Shown piece after piece: positions 9,554-18,580 of a stretch of DNA of 64,000 bases; position 1 is the first letter of the stretch, and each line of letters begins with the position of its first letter. Under the pieces are notes generated by a model. That model searched no databases, had not been told where the DNA came from, and was given only the letters and a program-made list of their open reading frames with translations. Position numbers and translations under genes: made by a program. Origin of the DNA: DATAEE01 sp036258175 (lineage in GTDB: Bacteria; Acidobacteriota; Vicinamibacteria; Vicinamibacterales; 2-12-FULL-66-21); NCBI GenBank assembly GCA_036258175.1, contig DATAEE010000262.1, forward strand, positions 1-64,000, in the 5' to 3' direction.

Positions 9554-11279
9554 CGCCTCGATTGCCCGCGTCTTCGGCGAAATCGCCGACCTCCTCGAAA
9601 TCAAGAACGAGAACCCGTTCCGCGTCCGCGCCTACCGGACGGCGGCCGAGACCATCGCCACACTGGCGGAGCGGGTCGCGGATCTGCCTGCCGAGGCGCG
9701 GCTGAAGCTTCCCGGCATCGGCAAAGATCTCGCTGCAAAGATCGGGGAACTGCTCGACACCGGCTCGCTCGAGTACCACAAAGCGCTCCTCAAGGAATTT
9801 CCCCCGACGGTTCTCGATCTGCTTCGGCTGCAGGGAGTCGGGCCCAAAACGGTCGCGCTGCTGTACGGATCCCTCGAAATCAAGTCGCTCGAAGATCTCG
9901 AGGCCGCCGTGCGCGCCGGACGGTTGCGCGGCATCAAAGGGATGGGCGACAAGAAGGCCGCGCTCATCCTCAAAGCGATCGAGGACCGCAAGCAGCTGGG
10001 CAACCGGCGGCTGATCAGCGACGCCAGCGATGCCGCCGCCGCGCTGGTGGCGCATCTTCGTCACGCCGCGCCGAAAGCTTCGATAACCCCGGTTGGCAGC
10101 CTGCGGCGCGGTTGCGAAACTTGCGGCGACCTCGACATGGTCGTCGCCGGGCCGGTCGGCGCCGGCGGAGCGGCGGCGCTGATGGCGTCGTTCACGAGCC
10201 ATCCGCTAGTCGAACGGATCCTCGCGCGTGGCGAGACCAAGTCCAGCGTGGTTCTGCGTGGTGGGCTTCAGGCGGACGTACGCGTCGTCGAGCGCGATAG
10301 CGAAGGTGCGGCGCTGCAGTATTTCACGGGATCGAGGGCCCACAACATCGCGCTGCGGGACCGAGCGCTGGGCCGCGCGCTGAAGCTCAACGAGTACGGC
10401 CTGTACAACGAACAGGGCCGCGCCATCGCGGGGAAGACCGAGGCGTCGATCTACAAGGTCCTGGGGCTCGCCTACATTCCGCCCGAGCTCCGCGAGAATC
10501 GAGGCGAGATCGCGGCGGCCGAAACGGGCGCGATGCCGGCGCTCGTCGAGCGGTCCAACCTGAAAGGCGATCTCCATTCCCACACCACGGCGAGCGATGG
10601 CCGGGCGGACATCCTTACGATGGCGAAGGCGGCGAAGGCGGTCGGCCTGGACTATCTCGCCATAACTGACCATAGCCGCGCGCTCGCGATGGTCGAAGGG
10701 CTGGATGAAGCGCGCGCGCTCGAGCACGCCAAAGCGGTTCGCGACGCGTCACGCCGCGCAGGCATCCTGCTGCTGGCGGGGATCGAGTGCGAGATTCTGC
10801 CCGACGGAAAGCTGGACCTCTCCGACGACTGTCTGGCGCAGCTCGACATCGTCGTCGCGTCGGTTCACTCGGGATTCAACCAGGAAGAGAGCCAGATGAC
10901 CGATCGGATCCTGCGCGCGATCGAGAACCGGTGGGTCGACGTCCTGGGTCATCCGACGGGCCGGCGGATCCTGAAACGTCCGCCGTATGCCGTGAACATG
11001 GAGCGCGTCATCGACGCTGCGGCGCGGTTGGGGGTCGCGCTCGAGATCAACAGCCATCCGCAGCGCCTCGACCTCAGCGACGTGCACGCCCGGCTCGCCC
11101 GCGAACGTGGCGTCGCGATCGTCGTCGACTCAGACGCGCACACGCCAAACGAATTCGACCACCTTCAATGGGGGATTATGGTCGCGCGCCGCGCGTGGTT
11201 GCGCGCGGAAGATGTGCTCAACACGCTTCCCGTGGAAAAGCTCCGCAAGAGGTTGCGGCGGAACCGGAGCCGCTCCTAG
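9546..11279 (+). CDS. polX: DNA polymerase/3'-5' exonuclease PolX
   Basis: Family X repair polymerase with a C-terminal PHP nuclease, active in base excision and end repair. The 577-residue protein matches the bacterial length. An N-terminal helix-hairpin-helix region (LPGIGKDLAAKIG, LQGVGPKTV) is followed by the nucleotidyltransferase motif GSLRRG (184-189) with Asp195 and Asp197, and a third Asp at 244. The PHP domain starts near 340 with HSH (344-346), then ITDHS, GIECEI, SVHSGF, GHPTGR and DSDAH, so all metal ligands look intact. GTG start inside the end of the kinase gene. Its TAG overlaps the stop of the convergent 76-residue gene. Confidence 0.95.
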   Translation: MDNASIARVFGEIADLLEIKNENPFRVRAYRTAAETIATLAERVADLPAEARLKLPGIGKDLAAKIGELLDTGSLEYHKALLKEFPPTVLDLLRLQGVGPKTVALLYGSLEIKSLEDLEAAVRAGRLRGIKGMGDKKAALILKAIEDRKQLGNRRLISDASDAAAALVAHLRHAAPKASITPVGSLRRGCETCGDLDMVVAGPVGAGGAAALMASFTSHPLVERILARGETKSSVVLRGGLQADVRVVERDSEGAALQYFTGSRAHNIALRDRALGRALKLNEYGLYNEQGRAIAGKTEASIYKVLGLAYIPPELRENRGEIAAAETGAMPALVERSNLKGDLHSHTTASDGRADILTMAKAAKAVGLDYLAITDHSRALAMVEGLDEARALEHAKAVRDASRRAGILLLAGIECEILPDGKLDLSDDCLAQLDIVVASVHSGFNQEESQMTDRILRAIENRWVDVLGHPTGRRILKRPPYAVNMERVIDAAARLGVALEINSHPQRLDLSDVHARLARERGVAIVVDSDAHTPNEFDHLQWGIMVARRAWLRAEDVLNTLPVEKLRKRLRRNRSRS

Positions 11280-11506
11280 GACCGGCCCCTCCTTCCAGGG
11301 CCCCGACCCTTCGATGGGCCCGCCATCGCCCATTCGCTGCGCATCTGGGACAGGCCGTCCATGTAGACCGCCGCTCGCTCTCGCTCCTCTTCGCTCTTCA
11401 TCGCTTTCAACAGAACGATGGCCCGCGTCAGGTCCCGCTGAATCGTCGCCTTCGTGGCGTTGAAGTAGAGGTGTTTGATTTCGTCCGGCGGGTTCATGAC
11501 GCTCAC
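11276..11506 (-). CDS. Small conserved-type protein, 76 residues, function unknown
   Basis: A helical N-terminal part (NPPDEIKHLYFNATKATIQRDLTRAIVLLKAM) is followed by a basic Gly/Arg-rich tail (GPSKGRGPGRRGRS). I do not recognise the family. The GTG at 11506 overlaps the upstream stop by 4 bases (GTGA), which supports translation; the ATG at 11497 is an alternative. The basic tail could bind nucleic acid, but that is only a guess. Its stop overlaps the polX stop tail to tail (CCTAGG). Confidence 0.6.
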   Translation of the reverse strand: MSVMNPPDEIKHLYFNATKATIQRDLTRAIVLLKAMKSEEERERAAVYMDGLSQMRSEWAMAGPSKGRGPGRRGRS

Positions 11507-12267
11507 CCCTTATCTTTCCCCTTCGTGAGGAACTTCCGTGCCGCGAGCCGAAGCGCTTCCGGGACGTTGCGGTCGAGCGTAATGCCCTTGATGTCCCTTT
11601 CATTCAAGCGTCCCACCAGGTTGAGGGAAATCGCCGGCGGCGTCTTCGGGTTACGCGCCAGCCCGGATATCACGGAGTAGTTCTTCGTCCACGTGCGGTT
11701 CATGCCGATCGTCCGCAAGACGTCCTCGCTCACGTTCGCCATACGCGCGAAGGTTTCGATCTCGCTGTCGGTGAGCTTCGGGCTGCTGAGAACCGCCGCC
11801 GACACCATCTTGTTCGGGTCGCGGATGAGGGCCTGACGCTGCTCGCGCGAACCCTTCATGGCCAGCTTCATGCGGTCGAGGATCGACATGTTGGCAAGCG
11901 GCGTGTCTTGTTCGTCAGGCAGTTCTTCCTTGGACGCCTCCGACTCGAGCAGAGATTCGAGATCAGGCTGGCGATCCGCCTCGGCCGCCGGCGTGATGCT
12001 GCGGTCGCCGAAGAACTGCCGGATTTCCCCGGGCACATCGGCGCGCGCGAGAAAGCTCCTCAGCGCGGACTCGGGCAAGCTCGCAATGGTAGCGTTGGCT
12101 GCGGCCAGGATCTCGGGATCCTGATCGTCGGTCAGCAGCACGAGGAGCGCCACGCGTTCCAGCGCGGGCAACGCCACCACGCCTTGAGCGGCCTGGAGCC
12201 GGATGTCGCGGGCCACTTCTCCGCGCCGAAAGCAGTCGATGAGGGGACTCCTGTGACCAGGGTCCAT
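11503..12267 (-). CDS. Helical-repeat-like protein, 254 residues, function unknown
   Basis: The N-terminal half has paired helices resembling HEAT or DUF2336 repeats (ALERVALLVLLTDDQDPEILAAA). An acidic linker (LESLLESEASKEELPDEQD) leads to a second helical half with LARNPKTPPAISLNLVGRLNERD. No catalytic motif is evident. ATG at 12267 shares its A with the TGA of the rodZ-like gene, so the pair is likely coupled; the open frame extends further but only as shadow of that gene. Genes that follow a rodZ-like gene this tightly may act in the same envelope process, which is an inference. Confidence 0.65.
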   Translation of the reverse strand: MDPGHRSPLIDCFRRGEVARDIRLQAAQGVVALPALERVALLVLLTDDQDPEILAAANATIASLPESALRSFLARADVPGEIRQFFGDRSITPAAEADRQPDLESLLESEASKEELPDEQDTPLANMSILDRMKLAMKGSREQRQALIRDPNKMVSAAVLSSPKLTDSEIETFARMANVSEDVLRTIGMNRTWTKNYSVISGLARNPKTPPAISLNLVGRLNERDIKGITLDRNVPEALRLAARKFLTKGKDKG

Positions 12268-13175
12268 CAGGGAAGGTACGACGCCACGTTCTGGGGAGTG
12301 ATCTTGATCGTGCGGGCCTGCCCCGGACCGCCGAGCGGCTTGGCGACGCGGCCGTTCAGCGCGAACTCGCATGCCGCGCCGTCGCCAACCTTCAGTACGG
12401 CCTCTTCCCGGAACGTGCGAACCACGCGTTCGCCCGCCTGCATTTCTCTTGTGAACGATGGACTGCCATCAACGGTGAGCGAAACCCAACAGGGTGCGCC
12501 CGGCCGGAGCTCGATCGTCTGCTGATCCGGTGATGCGGACAGAATCGGCGCCGGGGCCGCTACGCCAGGCGCAGGCTCCCGCCCGGCGGTCGCCGCTCCC
12601 TGCGGCGTGACCGCGGGATCCAGAGGCGCCGGCGGCGGCGGCGCCGTCTCGGGAGCCGGTCGTGACGCCGCGATATTGGCGTCCGCGGCCGGTCCGCGGA
12701 GACTGAAGTACAGGATGACGAGCACGAGCGGGACGCTCACCATCAGCAGACGCAGGACGACGGTGGCCATGCGCTGCTGACTTTCGAACTCGCTTTCGTC
12801 CGGGACAATCTCGACCGAGGGCCTGGTCCGTCGAACCGGCTCCGCCGCCGCGGGCTTCGCAGCCCGTCGGCTCGCTTCGCTGGCTCGCGAGGGAACGGGC
12901 ACGGCAATCGGAGGCGTGATTGGGACGCTCTCTGCCTCTTCGGCCGAGAACTCCGAAACGAAGTCGCGGATGGTCTGGTCGGGATCGAGCCCGACTTCGC
13001 TTGCATACGCGCGCACGAAGGCGCGGCTGAAGATGCCGCCGGGAAGCTTCGAGACGTCGTTGCGCTCGAGCGCTTCGAGCACACCGACGGAGATCTTCGT
13101 GGCAGCGGAAACCTGCCGCAGCGACACGCCACGTCGCTCGCGCGCCTGCCGGAGTTTCCCGCCAAAATCACCCAT
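12267..13175 (-). CDS. RodZ-like helix-turn-helix membrane protein
   Basis: RodZ links MreB to the elongasome. The 302-residue protein has a cytoplasmic HTH of the HTH_25 type (LRQARERRGVSLRQVSAATKIS, about residues 8-75), a basic Pro/Ala linker, one membrane segment near 137-159 (VVLRLLMVSVPLVLVILYF), a long Pro/Ala periplasmic linker, and a C-terminal DUF4115-type beta domain (IELRPGAPCWVSLTVDG). ATG start. It sits 18 bases after thiE. No mreB is in the window, so a RodZ role is inferred from architecture. Confidence 0.8.
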   Translation of the reverse strand: MGDFGGKLRQARERRGVSLRQVSAATKISVGVLEALERNDVSKLPGGIFSRAFVRAYASEVGLDPDQTIRDFVSEFSAEEAESVPITPPIAVPVPSRASEASRRAAKPAAAEPVRRTRPSVEIVPDESEFESQQRMATVVLRLLMVSVPLVLVILYFSLRGPAADANIAASRPAPETAPPPPAPLDPAVTPQGAATAGREPAPGVAAPAPILSASPDQQTIELRPGAPCWVSLTVDGSPSFTREMQAGERVVRTFREEAVLKVGDGAACEFALNGRVAKPLGGPGQARTIKITPQNVASYLP

Positions 13176-13193
13176 GAATGGCCCGGTATTGTA

Positions 13194-13853
13194 TCAATCA
13201 AAGACCGTGCCGAACGCCGCGCGGATGGCTCGCACGGCGGCGTCGGCACCAGGGCGCTCGGGAAACTCCCGTGTGGGCGGGAGAAAGAGCTCGATTCCGG
13301 CAACCCCGGCAGCGCCCGCAGACGCGATTTCTGCAATCCGGGATAAGGTGATGCCGCCGATCGCTAGGACGGGTCCGTCCGCCGCGGCGGCGACTTTTTT
13401 CAGCTCGGCAACACCCGCGGGAGTGGCTCCAGGCTTCGACGCGGTCGGATAAACCGGGCCAAAAATCAGGTAGTCCACCGCCCCCATGGAGGCCGTGACC
13501 TCAGCGAGCGTGTGAACGGAGGTGCCGATCACCCATCCGTAGGGCGCGATGCGTCTCAGCCGTACCGCATCGAACGAATCACCGCGAAGGTGAGCGCCAT
13601 GGGCACCTGCTGCAAGCGCGACGTCGGCCCGATCGTTGATGATCACCTTCGCCGGCGTCGCCGCATCGATCATCCGCCGAGCGAGCCGGGTCAGCACGCC
13701 GCCATCGAGGTCGCGCTCGCGCAGCTGAATCAGATCGACACCCGCTCTCCCCGCTTCCGCAGCCTGCGCGACGAGTTTGTCGAGCTGGGCCTCAGGATTC
13801 TCGCGCGGTGCCAGACGATGTCGATCGGTGACGAGGCAGATGAGGGGAGCCAC
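13194..13853 (-). CDS. thiE: Thiamine phosphate synthase
   Basis: Couples HMP diphosphate and thiazole phosphate to thiamine phosphate in the cytosol. The 219-residue TIM barrel shows CLVTDR, IQLRERD, IINDRADVALAAGAHGAHLR, IGTSVHT, VDYLIFGPVYPTASK and VLAIGGI, all ThiE or TenI motifs. GTG at 13853 is preferred: GGAG lies 6 bases before it, and the upstream open frame is only the shadow of other genes. A TenI-like paralogue cannot be wholly excluded. No other thi gene is nearby. Confidence 0.88.
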   Translation of the reverse strand: MAPLICLVTDRHRLAPRENPEAQLDKLVAQAAEAGRAGVDLIQLRERDLDGGVLTRLARRMIDAATPAKVIINDRADVALAAGAHGAHLRGDSFDAVRLRRIAPYGWVIGTSVHTLAEVTASMGAVDYLIFGPVYPTASKPGATPAGVAELKKVAAAADGPVLAIGGITLSRIAEIASAGAAGVAGIELFLPPTREFPERPGADAAVRAIRAAFGTVFD

Positions 13854-13867
13854 GGAAACTCCGCGGC

Positions 13868-14107
13868 TTAGATTGACGCGTGATCGCCGCGCTCCGTGGC
13901 GCGGCGCGCCGCAAACAGCCCCGCGATCTCGGCGAGCCCCGCGAACACGGTCAGGACGCCGATCCCGGACACAGCGCCGCGCACGAACGAATTGTGGAAC
14001 AACCCTCGGAGCGCTGGTGAAATGACGATGAAGCGGTTGTGATCCCAGAACGCGGACCAGGGCGCCAGCACGAGTACCAGGCCTGCTTCGAGAAAGTACG
14101 CCGCCAA
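13868..14107 (-). CDS. Small integral membrane protein, 79 residues, unknown function
   Basis: Two predicted membrane segments (YFLEAGLVLVLAPWSAFW and AVSGIGVLTVFAGLAEIAGLF) are joined by a short basic loop (ISPALRGLFHNSFVRG). The family is unknown to me. The only in-frame start is TTG at 14107, with AGGA 6 to 7 bases upstream. It lies between the TPR protein (26 bases) and thiE (14 bases) in the same direction. Confidence 0.6.
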   Translation of the reverse strand: MAAYFLEAGLVLVLAPWSAFWDHNRFIVISPALRGLFHNSFVRGAVSGIGVLTVFAGLAEIAGLFAARRATERGDHASI

Positions 14108-14133
14108 GAGAATCCTGCTGACGGAACGAACGG

Positions 14134-15966
14134 CTAACCTCCGGTCTGGACCCGCGACAAACGCCCGATGCGTGCATGCACGTCGCGGTAGCGATCAGCG
14201 TCTGCCTGCAGTTCCACGAAGACGGCAAGCGCGCGCGCGATTTCGCCGGCTGCCTCGAGCGCGACGCCGAGGTCGTACAGCAGTGCTCGTCCGGCATCAG
14301 TCGTGGGCGCCGGGGCTTCGGCCGCCCGCTCGAACCATTCAACCGCTTTCCCGAAGTCTCCGCGCTGCGCGTACAACCGTGCCAGCGCGGAGGCAGCATC
14401 GAAGCGATGGCGCGGCGACCGCGACGCCGCCTCGAGCGCTCCAATGGCCTCCTCGGGCATCCCTGTGTCCAGATACGTACGCGCCAGCTTCAATTGCTCG
14501 CCCGGATCGTCGCTGTCCGGACCCGTCTTTGACTTGAACACGTCCGTGAGCGACGGCGCCGGCGTGCTGGCGAAGACACCGGTGAGATCCACTTCCGTCT
14601 CTTCGGATGAAGGCGCCGTGTTCCGCGAGCCCGCCCCACGCCGCGCGGCGGTTTGGGACGTCGCGTCCGTCGCTTGACTGCTCGATGCCGACGGCTGCTC
14701 GGCGGGTGGCTCGTTGAGATCGAGCGGCGCGAAATGATCGGTTGCGAGGAACGGCGATTGCCCGCTCAGGCGCTCCGCGATGATGCTGTCGGGGTCGCTC
14801 ACCTTCTGCATGACGAGCGCCTGGCGGAAGCGCTCGATGTGTCCGCGCTCCCAGGGCTCGCGTGCGACGAGGTCCTCGGCGATGACCCGTGCCTCGGCCG
14901 ACTGGCCGCCGGCCAGATATGCGTCGCACAGCTGCGCCTGCGCGTCGTACATCGTCGACTCGAGCCCGCCGTCCACGCAGAGCTCGACGAGCTTGAGGAG
15001 TGCCGGCACTTGCGTCGACGCGCGGGCGACGTATTCCTGCAGCATCGCGGCGGCCGACGCGTAATCGCGTTCGGCGGCTCTCGAGTCGACGACCATCTCG
15101 ATGCACATGAACGCCGTCATCGGCCTCTCGTTCACGAACGTCCAGCCCAGGTTGGCGATAGCGTCGGACTTGGATTTGTCCTTCTCGAGGAGCCGCTTGA
15201 GGATGTCGCGCGCGTTGTCGTCGCGTTCGCCGCGCAGCTCGACCTCGGCGAGCGCAACCATCAGTTCAGGGTCGCGGCCGGCGCTGTCTGCGTCGAGAAA
15301 CTCCCGTGCGCCGTCGACGTCGTTCCTGGCGAGACGGTCGCGCGCGAGCAGCGACCGGCCTTCGACGTCCTCGGGGTTCAGCCGAACGGCTTCACGGAGC
15401 GCATTCGTCGCCTCTTCCTCGCGTCCTCTTTCCCGCAGCTCGTCGGCTATCTGACGGAAGCGGGCGGCGGCGTCAACCCCCTTGCCCATCTCGGCCATGA
15501 CACGCGCCGCCGTGAGACGAGCGTCGAAGTCGCCTGGATCGAGCGCGCCAAGCCGCACGACCAGCTCGTTCGCGCCTTTCATATCACCTCGGGTCTGACG
15601 CTGCTTGATCACCGTGCCCAGCTGTGATTTGGCATCCGCGAGGAGGCCGAGACGCGCCGACACTTCGGCGAGCTGCAACAGCGCGGTCTCGTCGTCCGGG
15701 CGCACCTTCAGGATCTTCTTGTAGAGGGCCGCCGCTTTTGGATAGAATCCTTCCTTCGCGAAGTGCTCCGCGATCCGGACGTACTGCCCCGCCGCCTTGT
15801 CGGGCTGACCGGCGCGGACGTACAAATCGCCCAGCGTGTTGGCCATGTTCCAGTCGCGCGGCTGGTCTTCGACGACGTGCAGATACTCCGCGATGGCGAT
15901 GTCGAGACGCCCTTGCCTCAGGGCCTTCTCAGCCTTCTTGAGCGTTTCTGCGCGATCGATGGGCAA
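14134..15966 (-). CDS. Large tetratricopeptide-repeat protein
   Basis: The 610 residues are almost all helical TPR-like repeats (for example AEYLHVVEDQPRDWNMANTL and YPKAAALYKKILKVRPDDET), with a low-complexity linker near 425-490 (SASSSQATDATSQTAARRG) before a C-terminal TPR group. No signal peptide, so it is probably a cytoplasmic scaffold. The TTG start at 15966 is the first plausible codon (TTG CCC ATC GAT), with GGAG upstream. It follows rnhB by 27 bases. The specific role cannot be read from the sequence. Confidence 0.75.
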   Translation of the reverse strand: MPIDRAETLKKAEKALRQGRLDIAIAEYLHVVEDQPRDWNMANTLGDLYVRAGQPDKAAGQYVRIAEHFAKEGFYPKAAALYKKILKVRPDDETALLQLAEVSARLGLLADAKSQLGTVIKQRQTRGDMKGANELVVRLGALDPGDFDARLTAARVMAEMGKGVDAAARFRQIADELRERGREEEATNALREAVRLNPEDVEGRSLLARDRLARNDVDGAREFLDADSAGRDPELMVALAEVELRGERDDNARDILKRLLEKDKSKSDAIANLGWTFVNERPMTAFMCIEMVVDSRAAERDYASAAAMLQEYVARASTQVPALLKLVELCVDGGLESTMYDAQAQLCDAYLAGGQSAEARVIAEDLVAREPWERGHIERFRQALVMQKVSDPDSIIAERLSGQSPFLATDHFAPLDLNEPPAEQPSASSSQATDATSQTAARRGAGSRNTAPSSEETEVDLTGVFASTPAPSLTDVFKSKTGPDSDDPGEQLKLARTYLDTGMPEEAIGALEAASRSPRHRFDAASALARLYAQRGDFGKAVEWFERAAEAPAPTTDAGRALLYDLGVALEAAGEIARALAVFVELQADADRYRDVHARIGRLSRVQTGG

Positions 15967-15993
15967 CCTGGGGTCTCCAGCTCGGCAGGGGAA

Positions 15994-16614
15994 CTAGTCC
16001 ATCCTATCAAACAGCGTCGGCGGTCGGAACGAGCGGCGGTGCGCATCGGAGTAACCGTGGCGTGCGACCGCATCCAGATGATCCCGCGTCGCGTAGCCCT
16101 TGTGCCGATCGAAGCCGTAGCGCGGATCCTGCTCGTGCAGCGTCTGCATCAATCGATCTCTCGTGACCTTGGCGACGATCGACGCGGCGGCGATCGCCGT
16201 GCACCGGGCATCGCCATGGACAACGGGGCGCTGCGGCATCGGCAGGTCCGGGATGCGGAAGGCGTCTACGAGCACGAAGCTTGGCAGCGGCGCAAGCTGA
16301 AGCACGGCGCGCTGCATCGCGCGCAGCGACGCCTGGTGAATGTTGTAGGTGTCGATCTCGGCAGCGTCGGCCGCGGCGACGGCCCACGCCGTCGCCTCGT
16401 GCGTAATCCGATCATAGAGCTGCTCGCGCTCGTACGCGGTGACCACTTTCGAATCGCAGATGCGGGCGACATACCGTTCCGGGTCGAGCACGACCGCCGC
16501 CGCGATGACGGGGCCGGCCAGGCATCCGCGTCCGACCTCGTCCACGCCCGCCACGTTCGGATACCCGAGCCGGCGGACTGCATTCTCGAGAGTGCGAAAA
16601 GCGCGCTGCCGCAT
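15994..16614 (-). CDS. rnhB: Ribonuclease HII
   Basis: Removes RNA strands and single ribonucleotides from DNA. The 206-residue protein has the active-site motif GVDEVGRG with Asp25 and Glu26, the DSK motif at 54-56, and IAAASIVAKVTRD in the C-terminal half. The usual KGD before it is VHGDARC here. ATG start. It lies between rplS and the TPR gene, and an rplS-rnhB neighbourhood is common in bacteria. Confidence 0.95.
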   Translation of the reverse strand: MRQRAFRTLENAVRRLGYPNVAGVDEVGRGCLAGPVIAAAVVLDPERYVARICDSKVVTAYEREQLYDRITHEATAWAVAAADAAEIDTYNIHQASLRAMQRAVLQLAPLPSFVLVDAFRIPDLPMPQRPVVHGDARCTAIAAASIVAKVTRDRLMQTLHEQDPRYGFDRHKGYATRDHLDAVARHGYSDAHRRSFRPPTLFDRMD

Positions 16615-16653
16615 CGCTGATTTTGGAGTGCATCCTAAATCAGAATCGAGCGT

Positions 16654-17001
16654 TTAGGCAGGCTTCTTTTGCTCGCGCATGCGCGCCGCCTTGCCCGTCA
16701 GGTCGCGCAGGAAGTAGAGCTTCGCGCGCCGGACCTTCGCCGTCCGGACGACATCGATCCGATCGATGGTCGGCGAGTGCAGCGGGAAAATGCGCTCGAC
16801 GCCCTGCCCGAACGAGACCTTGCGGACGGTGAACGATGCGCGCGCGCCGCCTCGGCGGTACGCAATCACCATCCCCTCGAACACCTGAATGCGTTCCTTG
16901 TCTCCCTCGCGGACCCGGACGTGCACTCGCACGGTATCGCCCGGCCTCATCGCCGGGCGTTTGACGAGCTGCGCCCCCTCGACGGTCTCGATGGCCTTCA
17001 T
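16654..17001 (-). CDS. rplS: 50S ribosomal protein L19
   Basis: Ribosomal protein at the 30S-50S interface, 115 residues, the usual length. The signature RPGDTVRVHVRVREGDKERIQVFEG and the C-terminal RVRRAKLYFLRDLTGKAARM are clear. The ATG overlaps the trmD stop by 4 bases. Part of the rpsP-khpA-rimM-trmD-rplS ribosome cluster. Confidence 0.97.
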   Translation of the reverse strand: MKAIETVEGAQLVKRPAMRPGDTVRVHVRVREGDKERIQVFEGMVIAYRRGGARASFTVRKVSFGQGVERIFPLHSPTIDRIDVVRTAKVRRAKLYFLRDLTGKAARMREQKKPA

Positions 17002-17753
17002 GATGACCTAGCTCCCTTCTCGTCTCTCTTCTGCAACTCTTCCAGCAGCCGGCGATCTTCATCGTCGAGCGTCGCCGCCGCGAGCAAATCCGGCCGGCGC
17101 TCGAGCGTGCGGCGCAGCGCTTCGCGCCGGCGCCAGCGCGCGATTTCCGCATGGTGCCCTGACAGCAGCACCGCCGGCACCTCGACGCCCCGCCAGACCG
17201 CCGGCCGCGTGAACTGCGGAAAGTCCAGCAGTCCGCGCGCGAACGAGTCCCGCTCGACCGACGCTTCGTCGCCGACGACCCCGGGCCTCAGCCGGGCAAC
17301 CGCATCGACGATGACGAGCGCCGCGAGCTCGCCGCCGGTCAGCACGTAGTCGCCAATCGACAGCTCTTCGGTCGCCAGGTGCGCTCGAACCCGCTCGTCG
17401 ACGCCCTCATACCGCCCGCACAGGACGGCTATGTGCGCCAGCCGGCTCAAACGCTCGGCTTCGGCGTGCGTGAACCGCCGCCCATCCGGCGACGTCAGCA
17501 CAACGGCCGCCGGCCGACCGTGCTCCGATTCGATCCGCTCCATCGCCCGGAAGAAGGGCTCCGGCTTGAGCACCATCCCCGGGCCGCCGCCGAACGGCAC
17601 ATCGTCCACGACGCGGTGCCGATCGTCGGTAAAGTCGCGCAGGTCGTGGACGCGGACATCGATGAGGCCGCGTTCTGCCGCGCGTCCGATCACGCCCTCC
17701 CGCAAAGAGGTATCGACCATATGCGGGAAGATCGTGACGAGGTCGAACTTCAT
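16998..17753 (-). CDS. trmD: tRNA (guanine37-N1)-methyltransferase
   Basis: SPOUT methyltransferase that makes m1G37 in tRNAs, preventing +1 frameshifting. The 251-residue protein contains VDDVPFGGGPGMVLKPEP, LCGRYEGVDERV and the knot segment SIGDYVLTGGELAALV. LSGHHAEIARWRR in the C-terminal part matches the family. It overlaps rimM and rplS by 4 bases at each end. Confidence 0.97.
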   Translation of the reverse strand: MKFDLVTIFPHMVDTSLREGVIGRAAERGLIDVRVHDLRDFTDDRHRVVDDVPFGGGPGMVLKPEPFFRAMERIESEHGRPAAVVLTSPDGRRFTHAEAERLSRLAHIAVLCGRYEGVDERVRAHLATEELSIGDYVLTGGELAALVIVDAVARLRPGVVGDEASVERDSFARGLLDFPQFTRPAVWRGVEVPAVLLSGHHAEIARWRRREALRRTLERRPDLLAAATLDDEDRRLLEELQKRDEKGARSS

Positions 17754-18307
17754 TCGTTCAGCTCGAGCAGCCCTTCAGGCGGCCGGATGACGATGCGCCT
17801 CGCCACCGCGTCGATGGTCACGCAGATATCGAGCGCCAGCGGTACCAGAATCTCGCCCTGGACGCCCGCTACGACCAGTCGATCGACTCCCGACCCTTCC
17901 TCGACCCGCCGCACGTTACCGATCTCGCGACCGTCCGTCGTTTCGACGCGGCAGCCGATCAGTTCGTGGCGGTAGAACTCCCCCGCCGACAACGGCAACA
18001 GATCCGCGGGAGCGATCCGCAGCTCGGCACCGGCGAGCGCCTCCGCCGCGTCCATCGTGCTGACGCCGTCAAAGGCGATCACCGGTCGTCCTTGATGCGT
18101 GCGAACAGCCCCGACCTTCAACGTGTCTATCGCGTCGCCGCGGCGGAGCCGCAGCTCGCTGCCGGCGCCGAAACGGATGTCGGGAAAATCCGTTTCCGCG
18201 TTGACGATCACTTCACCGCGGTTGCCGTGCGCGCGCGCGATGCGCCCGACGACCACCATGTCTTCCCAGGCGGTCCCGGCGCTGTCCCTGTTGTGCTCTA
18301 GACCCAC
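17750..18307 (-). CDS. rimM: 16S rRNA processing factor RimM
   Basis: Assembly factor for the 30S head that binds S19. The 185-residue protein has the N-terminal VGRIARAHGNRGEV motif and a C-terminal PRC barrel with GEFYRHELIGCRV and the typical VPLALDICVTIDAVARRIVI. GTG at 18307 is listed; ATG at 18259 (MVVVGRI) is a serious alternative, because homology begins there. It overlaps trmD by 4 bases. A 10-bp tandem repeat separates it from khpA. Confidence 0.92.
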   Translation of the reverse strand: MGLEHNRDSAGTAWEDMVVVGRIARAHGNRGEVIVNAETDFPDIRFGAGSELRLRRGDAIDTLKVGAVRTHQGRPVIAFDGVSTMDAAEALAGAELRIAPADLLPLSAGEFYRHELIGCRVETTDGREIGNVRRVEEGSGVDRLVVAGVQGEILVPLALDICVTIDAVARRIVIRPPEGLLELNE

Positions 18308-18310
18308 GCC

Positions 18311-18340
18311 CTGTCTGCGTCCATCTGCGTGAATCTGCGG
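18311..18340. repeat. 10-bp tandem repeat NNATCTGCGT, three units
   Basis: Three direct units of exactly 10 bp (CTGTCTGCGT, CCATCTGCGT, GAATCTGCGG) sit between the rimM start and the khpA stop. The same unit occurs three times at 37341-37370. Confidence 0.75.
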
Positions 18341-18580
18341 CTAGTCCCTGAACTCGACGTTGACCTTCCGGCCTTCCGCGTCGGCTGCTGCGGACGCAAG
18401 CGTGCGGACCGCCTGCGCCGTCCGGCCCTGCCGACCGATCACGCGACCGAGATCCCCGGGCGCCATGAACAGCTCGACGACGGTCTGTCCGCGATGCTCG
18501 GTTTCGACGACCCTCACCTGCTCGGGCCGGTCGGCCAGCGCTCGCGCGACGACCTCGACGACGTCGCGGGCCTTGCTCAC
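18341..18580 (-). CDS. khpA: KH-domain RNA-binding protein KhpA
   Basis: Small KH RNA-binding protein of the KhpA/YlqC family, found between rpsP and rimM in many bacteria and linked in Gram-positives to cell elongation control. The 79 residues hold one KH domain with the GxxG loop in VIGRQGRTAQAVRTL. The GTG at 18580 overlaps the rpsP stop by 4 bases. Confidence 0.9.
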   Translation of the reverse strand: MSKARDVVEVVARALADRPEQVRVVETEHRGQTVVELFMAPGDLGRVIGRQGRTAQAVRTLASAAADAEGRKVNVEFRD

